Part shown: positions 15,001-24,057 of the stretch, piece after piece | How positions within the stretch are numbered: the first letter of the stretch is position 1 | Layout: each line of letters begins with the position of its first letter | Made by a program: the position numbers and the translations under genes | The notes under the pieces: model-generated | Seen by the model: the letters and a program-made list of their open reading frames with translations, nothing else | Told to the model about the DNA's origin: nothing | Database searches by the model: none | DNA from: Marthasterias glacialis | Lineage: Eukaryota; Echinodermata; Asteroidea; Forcipulatida; Asteriidae | Direction: 5' to 3' | Length of the DNA stretch: 64,000 nucleotides | Assembly (NCBI GenBank): GCA_911728455.2 | Contig: OU452222.1 | Location: 3,229,592-3,293,591 of the forward strand

Positions 15001-18000
15001 ACCGTTCATGAAAACCATATGTGTGTATCCAAAACATGTGTGTGGCCGCAACCAAACCACCACTGCGATCGTGGCAAGAAAGTCACACCATTTGCTGTTG
15101 CTAGGCAGTTGCTAAGGTAGGCGGGGCTTAATGGATCGGTCTATTGGATGTCGTCTTCCAGATATATTTTATCTCAGGATGATGGTGCCCTAAAGAAGGA
15201 TGGCATCATCCCGAGATAATTTAGTAAACCGGTCTAGTGAGACTCAGACAATCTCTTAGCATTGATAAAGGGAAGTCGATATCCTACTTTCAAGATTTCA
15301 TCATCCCCAAGATAAATTTTGTGAGGAAGTTGACACATTACTTTGATGTCGACATCTACGATAAAATATATCGGGAAGATCTTAATTTAGGATGTCTTCA
15401 TCCCAAGATAAATTATCTTAGGATCTCGTCATCTTACATAGATGTAATTTTATGACATCATCATCCTGCGGTAAATTTTCTCATAATTTCAATAAGACGG
15501 CTGGCACTTCTAGAGCTCTGTATGACTTAGATAAAAAGCTGTTACTCCGCAGAATGCCACTACATGTAATGTACTTGCAACATGTTTTGTCTGGACTAAT
15601 TACAGAGTATCACTCACACAGGATACCATCCCAAAAGGAAATGTGAATTATTTTATTAAAACGCTGAGACACCGGATATCTACAATTACGTGTTACATTG
15701 TATTCAGAGCAATTTTCAATTTGAAAAATTAAACATGATTTTGAGCTGCAAGGCTCTGTAAGATTGAATATGTTAAGGCTGGTTTATAGTCCAATCGCGT
15801 GATAGCCGCACGGCAGTAAAATGACGCGCGAGGCAGTTTAGAGGCGACACTGACGCCTCAGCGTCCACAGACTGCAATGAAAAGGCCCAGCGTTCACAGC
15901 GTCCTACGATTATCATAGCAAGACCATCTATAAACCATCCTTTACTGGGTGAGGGTAGTGCTTGTAAGCATTGGACTGACCACAACAACCAAAGTTTCGA
16001 CACTTTCTATTTGGTAGTCTTCAAGAAAATGATGATGCTGCACAATTTATTTTCCTGTGTACTCCAGCCTTTTACTACAATGACTGAAATGTTTTATCTG
16101 CATCTGAAGTACATAATTTTTGTCACAGCCAGGCCATTTTCCATTAAAAAAAACCAAAAGTCTGTGGGGAAATATTTTGATGGGCACCAAGGCGAAGACA
16201 AGGGCATTGGGGGCAATAATCCCCTACACTCACCACGCCAAGACCAGCAGGAAAAACTAACTGAAATACCACTGAACTTCTTCTGGACATTCTATAATAC
16301 TCAATGACAGTGACCTCACCCACTCTTTGATGACGTTTTGGGGGCTGAAACTACAATGTAGAATCCTCATTTTTAAAGACACTTTTTTATGAATTGTTCC
16401 CGTATTTGTACAATCACAACAATGTACTGACCTGCGCCAACCTTTGAGTGGTTGTTGTTCTCCATCTGTGTCTTTGTGACCCAGAAGAATGAGGCTACAG
16501 AATATCCAATCAACAAGGAGAAATGAAATAGCCAAGAGGGCACGAAGTGGAGCTATCGTCACTGACATCAAGCCAATCTGTTAGGAATAAATTTGGGTAC
16601 ATTTTGTCAGAATGTTTGGGTATTCGGTGAATTAAGGTGATTGCATTAACCCTATCACAGCCAATACAATGAAATGCAACAAACCGTAAAGGTTGTTGTA
16701 GTGTGTTGCATTCCACAGTCACCTCAGATCCCATACTCTGTTGCACTGTGCTGCAATGAGCAGGGTTCTACATAGCCTTGACATGTCCATTTGCAATCCG
16801 AGTCCCCAGCAAACTTGAATGCATATTGGTGCATTTAGCAGGAATATGCACAGTGCAAAGGCTGGTATAAACCAGTTCACTTCACAATGCAAACAGAATC
16901 CCTCTGCTGCATTTTGCTGCAGTTAACGGGGTTTTTATTTCAAGTGTGTTGCATTTTGATGCATTTAGCAGGGTGCCCAGAAAACACCCAAGGTGGGTTA
17001 GGGTTAAACTGTAGCAATGACTGTAATAGACCTTACATGCCTTATGCATTGACGTCATCACGCCGCCATCTTAGAGGTAAATCGATGATGTAACAATGGA
17101 AACGCAGAGATTTGTACGTGCGGCACACAGGATTGGCCAATGAACAACCTCATTTTGACCTCTAGACGAGGGCGCCCTACTCAAATGACGTCATGTGCAT
17201 AAGGTCTATAGTAATAGGTTCTACCTAAACATTACTCCAACTCGTTTTTGGAATTATCTTTCAGTTCATGATACAGTTCTAGACTTGAGGTCAGCATTTC
17301 AGAATTTTTGAAGGTTACCCTTTGATGATATCAACAACACAAAAATTTTTGTATTTTTGCCCATACACCGATGTGTGTTAAGCACTGTATACTTAGTACA
17401 TTCCCAAGTCCTGTGAAAAAACCTCACAGGCATGTTTCTCGGGTTGGACTCGAATCCACAACCACCTGCCATTCTAGAGCAGATGTCTTACCAACTAGAC
17501 TACCAAGATTACCCGGCAGCTAGAGGCAGTTCGACTTCCTTATCCCCGATGCAAAAAACAAAACAAAATTAACATCAATTAGCACACAACATATTATTGT
17601 TACTGTTGGTGCCTACTAGTACTACATACATACATGTAATAACAAAAACCTTGAGACAAAAATTTAGCCTGTTTTCAGTTTTTAAACCACACTTTGTTTC
17701 CTTCATCCTACCATGGTTAGACAACTTCCGCCAGGGTCTAATGACAGGTCAAGGTGTTGCAGTAGTACTATGTACATCATGTACATCATGTATACATGTA
17801 GTAACCAAAGTACACTATACAAGTATTGTGCTGTATTTTCCTTACCCAGTTGGCGCCGGATGACGTGTGAACACACAAATGTTTCCCCTTCCTGGAAACA
17901 GAAGACGTCTTAAGACGCCATTTTGTAAATTTTCGGAATACCAGAGCAAAGGTCGCCCGGTCATTTCACTTCGGAACATGCCCAAACCACACACGCCATC

Positions 18001-20947
18001 TAAAGCTTCGTTTCACCCACACAAAGACCAAAAAAGGTCTTGAATATTTTGGAGTTTTCTCAATATTGAGAGGTGGTTTTTGTGTAATCCGGATTACAGA
18101 CCTTTGTCCTTTTGTTCCAAGAAGAGGATTACGAGGCATCAAGAGGCTTCCACCATTGTTTATTTATTTTATTTCGACTCAATGGAGGTAAGTCAGAGTG
18201 AGCCGGCAATCGAGCCATGGTTCCGTGTTTAGTACGGTCACTCATACATGTATGTCGTAGGCAACTGCCGTTGTTTTGCAATTCACGGTGCGTGAATTTG
18301 ACATTTTCTCGGTTGAGAAAACAAACTGGACAATCCATATGAAGGGAATCTTTGTTCTCTTGGCATTGTCAAGTCTGGATTTCTTTGTGCCAGCGGTGCC
18401 CTCAAAGAAAACAGTTTCTGGCAATTCCGCCAAAAGAATCCCGCCAGGGGGACTGTTTTATCATTCCTTTCCAACGCATCATTTTTTCTCATGGGTTGAT
18501 TTTTCAAGACTTTGAATTAAAACCCTTTACAGACTAGGCAGTTTGGCTAGCGTGTGGCCTCAATCCTTCGATATCCTCTTCTTCTGTATGTCACTACACA
18601 CCAAATTGTTTTGAACTTGGAAAATTTGGGTAAGCCTGAGCCCAATTTCATGGCTCTGCTTACCGCAGAATTCTGCGCTTACAGCCCATAGAATCATGTG
18701 TTTTACAGGCCACCGTAAGCGCAGAATTCTGCGGTAAGCAGAGCCATAAAATTGGACCCTGATCCTGTGTTAAAAAGCACTTGCTGTTTGGGCCTAATGG
18801 CTCCAGTCCTTCAGAGTCCTTCACTTTGGCAATTGGATAAAATAGAAGGATTTGGGACTGTAAGGGTTTTAACGTAATTAGAAAAAGGTAAACAATTCTA
18901 ATCCTAATCCTTACATAACTTAACAGTAAAATTAGTATGTACATAAATGGAACCATTATTGCTGTTTCAAATAAGACGGAGTCTGAATTTGAATTGCAGA
19001 GTCGGCAGAGCAAACATCAGCTGAACGTACATGTATTAAAAAAAAACATTAAAAATAAAGGAAACAAAAACCTGATTTTGCTGAATCTGCCAGTTTTTGT
19101 AACTAATAATGTTTACGAATAATTATCCAAATGTCAACAAAGAGAATTTCTCAAGTGACAATACTAATTTATGACAAAACGAAAGACAATCGTTGATCAA
19201 TCCAACTTTTTACATTGTTGTTGCACATGTTTACCTGCATTTCCTAATTCTGACATGTCATAAATTATCACATTAGTCTATACTGAATGGCAATTATGGC
19301 AGTAGTTTATGTTGTAATACAAATATAATATTGAATGAAATAGTAAATCATGTAGTAGCCTAAATACTAATAGTTGTACTTTCAGTTTCAGGCAAGACTG
19401 TGTATAAAAAATATTTTGCTAAAATACTAGTACAGTGTATAATATTGATGTAAAAATATTAATATTAGAATATTGATGTTATATTGTTTTCTGTAAAAGT
19501 TTTTGAGTATTACTTGTTATGTGCCATTGCTTTTGATCCACATGTATTTTCAATCCCTCATTTTGATTCCCATGGCAAGACAGGGGATACTCCTAGAACT
19601 ATGAGGTTCGTTCCGCTATCGTCTCCACGAACCTCATAGAGTGACATGTACAAAATCCTATTCGAAACTTTCTGCCCTTCACGTTTACATGGCTACAGTT
19701 CTTTTTTGAAATCAGATCTCGCCAAAATTAGGCTCTATGTGTTCTTTCAACTCTCATCGAGCGTTGCATTGATCCAGAAAATCCACTCCGCAAACTAAAA
19801 GTTGTTAAAAAGTGATAAATTCTCACCGTAATTCAGATCCCATTCAAACAGTATTGCAACCAATATGGCGGTGGAGTTGCAAAAATAACTGGTACGCGGA
19901 ACCAGCCTATAGGACCAGCGCACCGCATACCAGCATACCAGTTAAATTTTCAACTCCGGCCGCCAGATGCCATATTGGTTGCAATACTGTTTGAATGGGA
20001 TCTGAATTACAGTGAGAATTTATCACTTTTTAACAACTTTTAGTTTGCGGATCGGATTTTCTGGACCAGTGCAACGCTCGATGAGAGTTGAAAGAACACA
20101 TAGAGCCTAATTTTGGCGAGATCTGATTCCAAAAAAGAGCTGTAGCCATGTAAACGTGAAGGGCAGAAAGTTTCGCATAGGATTTTGTACATGTCACTCT
20201 ATGAGGTTCGTGGAGACGATAGCGGAACGAACCTCATAGTTCTAGGAGTAGACAGGAGAGATCCACAGGGACCAGACTGTTTTGAAATCCACCTTTGTGA
20301 TTTGACCGCAAGTGCGCGCGGTTGTGCAGTATCTGGGTGATTGTTCATCTTTCCATGCACAACCACAGGCCTGCTAGACACAGCCCCTTTAATATAATTT
20401 TACAAAGACAGTTATATTTAAAAAAAAAAATTAATAATAATAATAATAATAATGCTTACCACTTTAGAGTAAGATAAAGAATACAACAATAAAGAAAAAA
20501 GAGATTATATTAATAATAGTTCAGTTTCAATCAACCTTTGATCGTAACCCTTGAGGCTTGACATGCTTGAGGATGGAGGGTTACGATCATCGCAACTACT
20601 TTTTCTGAACATCCTGAACATTATTTCCTGTTACCCGAAAACCCATGACACTCGAATTATTAATATAAATCTTGTTATGTCAGCCAGAAATGTAAACTAC
20701 AAACATAACTTCTGTTATGTTCACGTTGCCTAACATTGCCTAAAATTTACGCTGCAAAAAATATTAAATAAAAATAGGCCTTGGGCCCTACCCGGCCTAA
20801 TTTGTAAACAAAAATACTCACCCTAATCTTATCCGCCAAAGTCAATTTGATATTATGTACAAAGGGATTTCGTATCGGCGGCATAATCAGAGATTTCGAT
20901 CGTGGGATCCGCTCCATCATCACAATTTTTCGCGGCTGTTGCTCCAT
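1..20947 (-). CDS. LPCAT1/2: LPCAT1/2-like lysophospholipid acyltransferase, nine exons in view, 3' end off the left edge
   Basis: Seen: exons 20947-20822, 16577-16432, 11901-11681 (3a), 7028-6808 (3b), 3631-3458, 2677-2584, 2000-1863, 566-441 and 109-1, the last running off the window. All internal junctions are GT/AG and the phases agree when either 3a or 3b is used, giving 378 residues so far. Exon 1 starts at the first ATG and carries the family signature RNPFVHNIKL. Exon 2 encodes a hydrophobic, membrane-type segment. Exons 3a/3b carry acyltransferase motif I (HX4D: HTTLFD or HTSFFD). Exon 4 carries the FPEGTCTNGSCLITFK motif. The tail has TDHTFEDCRLM and GYIGIDDLAQYL, followed in the family by EF hands that are not in view. 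Known: these ER or lipid-droplet enzymes re-acylate lysophosphatidylcholine in the Lands cycle, and LPCAT2 also makes PAF. The body reads closer to LPCAT2 than LPCAT1 by eye, but a single ancestral LPCAT1/2 gene is equally possible. Confidence 0.92.
214..413. mobile_element. TTAA-flanked MITE, GGGGCTGTGTCGTCAT family, copy 1
   Basis: Exactly 200 bp from TTAA to TTAA, with inverted termini TTCTGTGTCGTCATGAT and ATCATGACGACACAGCCCC. It sits in the last LPCAT intron in view. The interior contains alternating CG/GCGCAC-rich stretches shared with the other copies. A TTAA flank is the target site of piggyBac-type elements, so that superfamily is inferred. Confidence 0.7.
640..1035 (+). repeat. Interspersed repeat R, copy 1
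   Basis: Shares a chain of blocks with the copies at 18085 and 32330: CTTGACTTGACAAAGCCAAG, AACAAAGATTCTC, GAGCCGGAATACCATTGAG and AAAAGGACAAAGGTCTGGAAT. No coding frame is maintained between copies. Confidence 0.65.
1390..1810 (+). mobile_element. tRNA-derived SINE, plus orientation
   Basis: The head is tRNA-like (GGCGGAGCGGTCTAGCGCA as the A-box arm and GGGTTCGAGTCC as the B box), resembling a Leu-type tRNA. A conserved body follows (CACTTGTGTCCTTAAGCACGACAC), and it ends in a TTGTTGTTATTA tail. It lies in the LPCAT intron between 566 and 1863. Confidence 0.8.
4897..5175. mobile_element. AATAGGC/GAGGGCGC-type MITE, copy 1
   Basis: A 279-bp repeat with imperfect inverted termini of about 32 bp containing AAAATAAGGCC and AGAGGGCGC. 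The interior is AT-rich. It matches the copy at 11183 along its length. It sits in an LPCAT intron. Confidence 0.7.
5353..5822. mobile_element. ATAGACC-type MITE, copy 1 (470 bp)
   Basis: Inverted termini ATAGACCGATCCACTGAG and TTAATGGACAGGTCTAT, each continuing into a GCCCCGCC block and a CCAATCACAGC (ATTGG-type) motif. It lies in an LPCAT intron and is closely similar to the copy at 14658. Confidence 0.75.
6354..6699. mobile_element. hAT-like MITE with 8-bp target duplication
   Basis: Termini CAGCGGCGTAACTAGGG and CTTAGTTACGCCACTG, with long G and C runs inside. The flanks TAAACCAT (6346-6353) and TAAACAAT (6700-6707) are an 8-bp duplication with one mismatch. TIRs starting CAGNGGCG plus an 8-bp duplication are typical of hAT elements. 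It lies 100 bp from LPCAT exon 3b. Confidence 0.75.
6808..7028 (-). CDS. LPCAT1/2: LPCAT catalytic exon 3b (LPCAT2-like version)
   Basis: This second 221-nt exon has the same entry and exit phases as exon 3a. It encodes FVMWLGRIHVFLLGFHWIEVKG-type sequence, the HX4D box PHTSFFD (His133, Asp138) and VSRDENRQTPL, which resembles the VSRNEN block of human LPCAT2. The acceptor is CCCATTACAG and the donor is GTAGGT. Because 221 is not a multiple of three, a transcript that keeps both 3a and 3b, or skips both, shifts frame. Use of exactly one is therefore required for a full-length enzyme. Confidence 0.9.
7122..7228. promoter_or_regulatory. Two DR1-type nuclear-receptor half-site pairs near LPCAT exon 3b
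   Basis: GGTTCAAAGGTCA occurs at 7122-7134 and AGGTTCAAAGGTCA at 7215-7228, both in the intron just upstream of exon 3b. Both match a direct repeat of AGGTCA with 1-bp spacing, the site type bound by HNF4 and RXR heterodimers. They sit in a short diverged tandem repeat that also repeats a nearby AATGTAATGT-type sequence, so the pair may simply have been duplicated with it. Function is inference. Confidence 0.3.
7738..8058. mobile_element. Palindromic element of about 320 bp in an LPCAT intron
   Basis: The left arm from TTGCACTGGGTTGCC and the right arm ending GGTTGCAGTGCAA pair almost end to end. The best-matched core is GATTATAATCCCA... GTGTTCTTAAATAACGTCA against its complement, separated by about 50 bp. 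No clear target duplication was found. Confidence 0.65.
9903..10060. mobile_element. Imperfect palindromic element of about 160 bp
   Basis: GGTGGCAGCAGACGTAC and TAAGTCTGCTGCCACC form the inner part of the arms and AATGGGAGACT / AGTCTCCTATT the outer part, around ATTGTCATTGTTT...AAACAATGGAT. It is MITE-like; no family was assigned. Confidence 0.5.
11183..11459. mobile_element. AATAGGC/GAGGGCGC-type MITE, copy 2
   Basis: A 277-bp element in the same orientation as the copy at 4897, between LPCAT exons 3a and 3b. Its inverted termini (CAAGAGGGCGC and GCGCCCTCTTG) are better preserved than in copy 1. Confidence 0.7.
11681..11901 (-). CDS. LPCAT1/2: LPCAT catalytic exon 3a (LPCAT1-like version)
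   Basis: This 221-nt exon enters after two bases of a codon and leaves after one. It encodes residues 91 to 164 with GFHSIDVRGRQ, the HX4D box CHTTLFD (His134, Asp139) and an AKSGMRDYTLL stretch. The acceptor is TTTCCCCAG and the donor is GTATGT. The AK..xRD stretch is closer to the human LPCAT1 sequence at this site (AESRD) than to LPCAT2. It aligns along its whole length with exon 3b, with one small compensated indel. Both catalytic residues are intact, so it is not an obviously dead copy. Confidence 0.88.
12262..12524. mobile_element. ATAGACC-type MITE, copy 2 (263 bp, internally shortened)
   Basis: Termini ATAGACCGATCCATTAAG and GAATTGGTCTAT with the inner GCCCCGCC and CCAATCACAGC blocks. 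The middle differs from the 470-bp copies. Confidence 0.72.
13480..13690 (-). mobile_element. tRNA-derived SINE, minus orientation, diverged
   Basis: The minus strand has GTGGGTTCGAATCCCAG as the B-box region followed by a body with GTACCATTGCTTTGTCC, as in the SINE at 1390. It lies in LPCAT intron 2. Confidence 0.6.
14455..15480. repeat. Degenerate array of palindromic GATGATGACATCC/GATAATTTATC units
   Basis: Many diverged units alternate TCATCCTGAGATAA and TTATCTCAGGATGATGAC with a 35-60 bp spacing, before (14455-14657) and after (15145-15480) the ATAGACC MITE at 14658-15144. Each unit is itself an inverted repeat centred on an AATT-like core. It lies in LPCAT intron 2. Confidence 0.65.
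14658..15144. mobile_element. ATAGACC-type MITE, copy 3 (487 bp), inserted in a palindromic array
   Basis: Termini ATAGACCGATCTATTCAG and GGATCGGTCTAT. The body matches copy 1 for most of its length. The flanking DNA on both sides is the same degenerate GATGATGACATCC palindromic array, so the element jumped into that array. Confidence 0.75.
15773..15944. mobile_element. GGCTGGTTTATAG-type MITE, short copy
   Basis: Inverted termini GGCTGGTTTATAG and CTATAAACCATCC, left flank TTAA. The interior is CG-rich (GACGCGCGAGGC and similar). The longer relative lies in PARP2 intron 8. Confidence 0.55.
17026..17209. mobile_element. 184-bp MITE carrying a CRE palindrome in each terminus
   Basis: Termini ATAGACCTTACATGCCTTATGCA and TGTGCATAAGGTCTAT, each followed inward by TGACGTCA. 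It lies in LPCAT intron 1. The first seven bases equal those of the ATAGACC family, but the rest is unrelated. Confidence 0.65.
17350..17525 (-). mobile_element. tRNA-derived SINE of a second type, minus orientation
   Basis: The minus strand has TGGTAGTCTAGTTGGTAAGAC as the A-box arm and GTGGATTCGAGTCC as the B box, followed by a body (CACAGGACTTGGGAATG) unlike the CTTGTGTCC SINEs. It lies in LPCAT intron 1. Confidence 0.6.
18085..18475 (-). repeat. Interspersed repeat R, copy 2 (inverted)
   Basis: The reverse complement of the copy at 640 in the same block order, starting with CAGACCTTTGTCCTTTTGTT on the plus strand and including CTCTTGGCATTGTCAAG. It lies in LPCAT intron 1. Confidence 0.65.
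18641..18756. mobile_element. Short foldback MITE, CCCAATTTCATGG family
   Basis: Two arms of about 40 bp (CCAATTTCATGGCTCTGC and its complement) each include ACCGCAGAATTCTGCG, itself a palindrome, around a spacer of about 30 bp. Arm identity is close to perfect. Confidence 0.75.
19589..20249. mobile_element. Foldback element 1: arms of about 310 bp, hairpin at each tip
   Basis: The left arm begins ACTCCTAGAACTATGAGG and the right arm ends with its complement; the arms pair nearly throughout, leaving a spacer of about 50-60 bp. Each tip also contains its own hairpin (CTATGAGGTTCG ... CGAACCTCATAG). The flanks AGACAGGGGAT (19578-19588) and AGACAGGAGAG (20250-20260) abut the ends and agree at 9 of 11 positions. 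Long TIRs and a 9-11 bp duplication fit Mutator-like elements (inference). No transposase is present. Confidence 0.78.
20293..20392. mobile_element. TTAA MITE family, partial copy 2
   Basis: Only the right half of the family is present (TTGTGATTTGACCGCAAG through CACAGCCCCTTTAA). It lies directly beyond the right end of a foldback element, which may have truncated it. Confidence 0.6.
20540..20588. repeat. Solo tip hairpin of foldback family 2 (diverged)
   Basis: GATCGTAACCCT and AGGGTTACGATC frame a 25-bp centre with GAGGATGG, followed by CATCGCAACTA. It matches the tips of the foldback at 22961-23720. Confidence 0.6.
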
Positions 20948-21299
20948 TTTTAGGAAAGAAAACGTTCTGGAATAAAGCAAGCATCGAGAGCATTGAAAAT
21001 CAAGCGAGAGACACACCGTCGTTCGTTAAATAGCACAACTATGTCGTCTAAGTAGCTAGCTATCGAATGTTTTCTACAAACTTCTTGACTACAGCGCCCT
21101 CTTAAGTTCACAGGAGAAAAGAAAAAGTGACTTGCACAAGTTTATGAATGACGTCGTCAACTTGTTGGAACATGAAAAAGTGGCGCGCCGACCTGTCTGC
21201 TGTCTGTCGCTCGAGTAAAAAATCATACATTCTTTTAGTTTACCAGTTCTTGTATGTTTTTCGAAGTATTTTGATTTGAAATAGCTGGACTTACCCAGA
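20948..21299. promoter_or_regulatory. Candidate bidirectional promoter between LPCAT and PARP2
   Basis: The LPCAT start codon (minus) and the candidate first exon of PARP2 (plus) face away from each other across about 350 bp. The interval is richer in CpG than its surroundings, especially at 21180-21215, and contains no recognised mobile element. I see no convincing TATA box. The call rests on geometry and composition only. Confidence 0.35.
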
Positions 21300-21362
21300 C
21301 ATTGTAGTCTTTTTTATGCCTTAGGATTCAGACTGTGAGAAATTGAGACTGAACAAGGACAG
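21300..21362 (+). other. PARP2: Candidate 5' noncoding exon of PARP2
   Basis: A strong donor, AG/GTAAGT, sits at 21362/21363 after a stretch ending in GAACAAGGACAG. The PARP2 start codon lies only two bases after a good acceptor (ATCTGTAG at 24055), so the transcript needs an upstream untranslated exon, and this is the best donor in the interval. The 5' boundary of the exon is not determined. Confidence 0.35.
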
Positions 21363-22221
21363 GTAAGTGATAAAAAATGATTTTGTATTTTTTTAGCCGT
21401 GATAAACTGCATTGACCAGTTGTAGTATTACTTTGTAATGATAGATTAGATAGAATTATGCAGGTTTTTTGTTTAATTATAAGCAACCATTGCACAGTGT
21501 AATTGAGGCCAAAGTGGTTTCCATTAAGATAAATGATTCAGCGTAGGCGAAGCACCTGCTTTCTGTCATGATTATCTCAACATATCATCGATCAAGTTGT
21601 CATGACAACTTCCTTATTAATGTAGGCAGTTCCAACAACCGATATTTTCGTGTACCAACACACACACACACAGGCCCCGAAAAGAAAAGGACAAAACAAA
21701 TTAAATCATAACTCACGATTCGTAAATTTCACAACTATGACACTTCACAGGAGGCATAAGTATTCTCTCGTCTTACTTACAATCCAAAAAATAGGAAAAT
21801 CGGACAAATAATTTTTGAGATATTGTGAAAAATAAAGAGCGATGACGGATGACACATGCACTTTCTCGCGTGTGGAGTCTATTCGTTTATGCATGACGTC
21901 ACCCATCAACCCGCGTGGACGACAGATTTCGAAATGTTCGGAATTCAACCGAAGGAACCCGAAGGCGGTTTTTGGCGTGGGGATTGCGCCTGTTTACACA
22001 AAATGAGATAATGATTACATCATCGTGTAGCTGAAAATTTTCCGCACATGGTACGCCTACACGCATAATTCTTGACGTGGGAACTTTTTTTTAACGACGT
22101 TTTCTGTTTTTTGAATCAAAATTTCATCCCCAATTAACTATCAAAAATTTATGCGTGTTTGTCAGCGTTAATGCTCATACTTTGAAGTATAACTTGTGAA
22201 AATTTGGTGTAATATTATAAA

Positions 22222-22462
22222 AACGAAGTTCTACGAAGTCCATTCGTGACGCAGCATGAAAAACAGCGCATGACATGGTTGCACAAAAACCCTTGGGGAT
22301 TAAAGAATCCTTTAATAAAGGATTCTTTAATCCCCAAGGTTTTTTGTGCAACCATGTCATGCGCTGTTTTTAAAGGATTCTTTAATCCCCAAGGGTTTTT
22401 GTGCAACCATGTCATGCGCTGTTTTTCATGCTGCGTCACGAATGGACTTCGTAGAACTTCGT
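22222..22462. repeat. Near-perfect palindrome with an extra half-arm
   Basis: The left arm from ACGAAGTTCTACGAAGTCC through ATTAAAGAATCCTTTA is matched by two successive right-arm copies: a partial one (to GCGCTGTTTTT, about 22372) and a complete one (to 22462). The copies are almost identical, suggesting a recent rearrangement. Confidence 0.8.
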
Positions 22463-22960
22463 ATTTAACTTCGTATCCGAGCGCCGCTGTTTGTGATATA
22501 CGCCGGTCGGTAGAGGACGCACTCACAAAATGAGTGCGCCCTCTTTCGCCATAGGCTGTGTATTAAACTTGGCCGTGGCCGAAATAAAGAAAAACATAAG
22601 AAAATGAGCTTGAACTCTGGTACAATTTTTGTACGACCCTTCCTCATAAAAAACGATGTATCTCTGCAACTAAACATCCGATCTTCGAAATTTAAATTGC
22701 ATCATACTTCTCAGAGTGTATGTGTTCAGCCTACAACCTTTTAAGAGGTAAAACCAGTTGAATTAATTTTCACCGGAACAGCCTAACTAATGTTAAAGTT
22801 AATACATTTTTATTTGATATTTCAAATCATATTTATTTAAAATGTTAAGGCCTCACCTCACTTACCTACAGTACATGTACATCCTCAAAAGTTGTAGTCA
22901 TGTTTTGTGAATTGTAAATGTAAGTAGACAGGTAGAAACCAGAGATGCACTATTAGCGAC

Positions 22961-23720
22961 TAGTTGCGATAATCGTAACCCTCCATCCTCCCAACGGTCG
23001 GAGACCGGAGGGTTACGACCCAAGACTGGTATTATCCGTGTAACTAGCAGTTTTGACCAGTTTTTGCCAGACTCGTGATCAGATTCGTCCATTTTTTCCA
23101 CTTTCCAATCTAAACACATGGAGTTGATCTTTATTGTATGACAACGTCATCTGGGATCCTTAAAACAACATCATGAAAATATTTGGCAGAAAAAAACGAC
23201 AAAAACTTACCAAAAGACTGATCGAATATATCCATAATCTTTAGCGGGGCCAACTAGTGATTTTGAACGTCGCACTTGCTTGACTACACAGACAGTGAGT
23301 TTGCAAGCTGGAAAAGCCGATACGCACATGACAGCCATGGCTCGTCCAGACACGTGTTTGGTTGGGTCACCCTGATTGGTTGTAGTCAAGCAAGTGCGAC
23401 GTTCAAAATCACTAGTTGGCCCGCTATGGATTATGGATATATTCGATCAGTCTTTTCGTAAGTTTTTGTCATTTTTTTCTGCCAAATATTTTCATGATGT
23501 TGTTTAAAGGATCCCAGATGACGTTGTCATACAATAAAGATCAGCTCCATGTGTTTAGAATGTCTCTCACGATTTTGGAAAGTGGAAAAAATGGACGAAT
23601 CTTATCACGAGTCTGGCAAAAACTGGTCAAAACTGCTAGTTACACGGGTTACCAGTCTTGGGTCGTAACCCTCTGGTCTCCGACCGTTGAGAGGATGGAG
23701 GGTTACGATTATCGCAACTA
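22961..23720. mobile_element. Foldback element 2: arms of about 330 bp, hairpin at each tip
   Basis: The arms 22961-23288 and 23380-23720 are inverted copies around a spacer of about 90 bp. Each tip contains a second, smaller palindrome (GTAACCCTCCATCCTC or GTAACCCTC with its complement). AGCGACTAG occurs on both sides (22955-22963 and 23730-23738), overlapping or close to the ends, and is a likely 9-bp target duplication. Its sequence is unrelated to foldback element 1, but the design is the same. Confidence 0.8.
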
Positions 23721-24057
23721 CATGTAATAAGCGACTAGCCGGTTGCAGCATTAAAATAGTGTCAACACACTGGCTGGACTCCCTCCGCTTCTTGGCCCTA
23801 CGCCAACATACCAATTACCATCAGGGCCTGTGATGACATTTTAAATTGAAACCCACGTTTTTTTTCCCGATAATGTTGTTGTTAATTAAGGCGTAAATGT
23901 ATTGCAGTCAGCTCGAAGATTCTTCATAAAATTATACCAAAATGAGCTTGCACAAAATCGTTTTAGTGTTCTTGCCACCACAATAAGGCAATGGGTTAGT
24001 GAACATTGGGGGAAACATTTTTGAAAAAATGCACATTTCGTTTACAAATCTGTAGTC

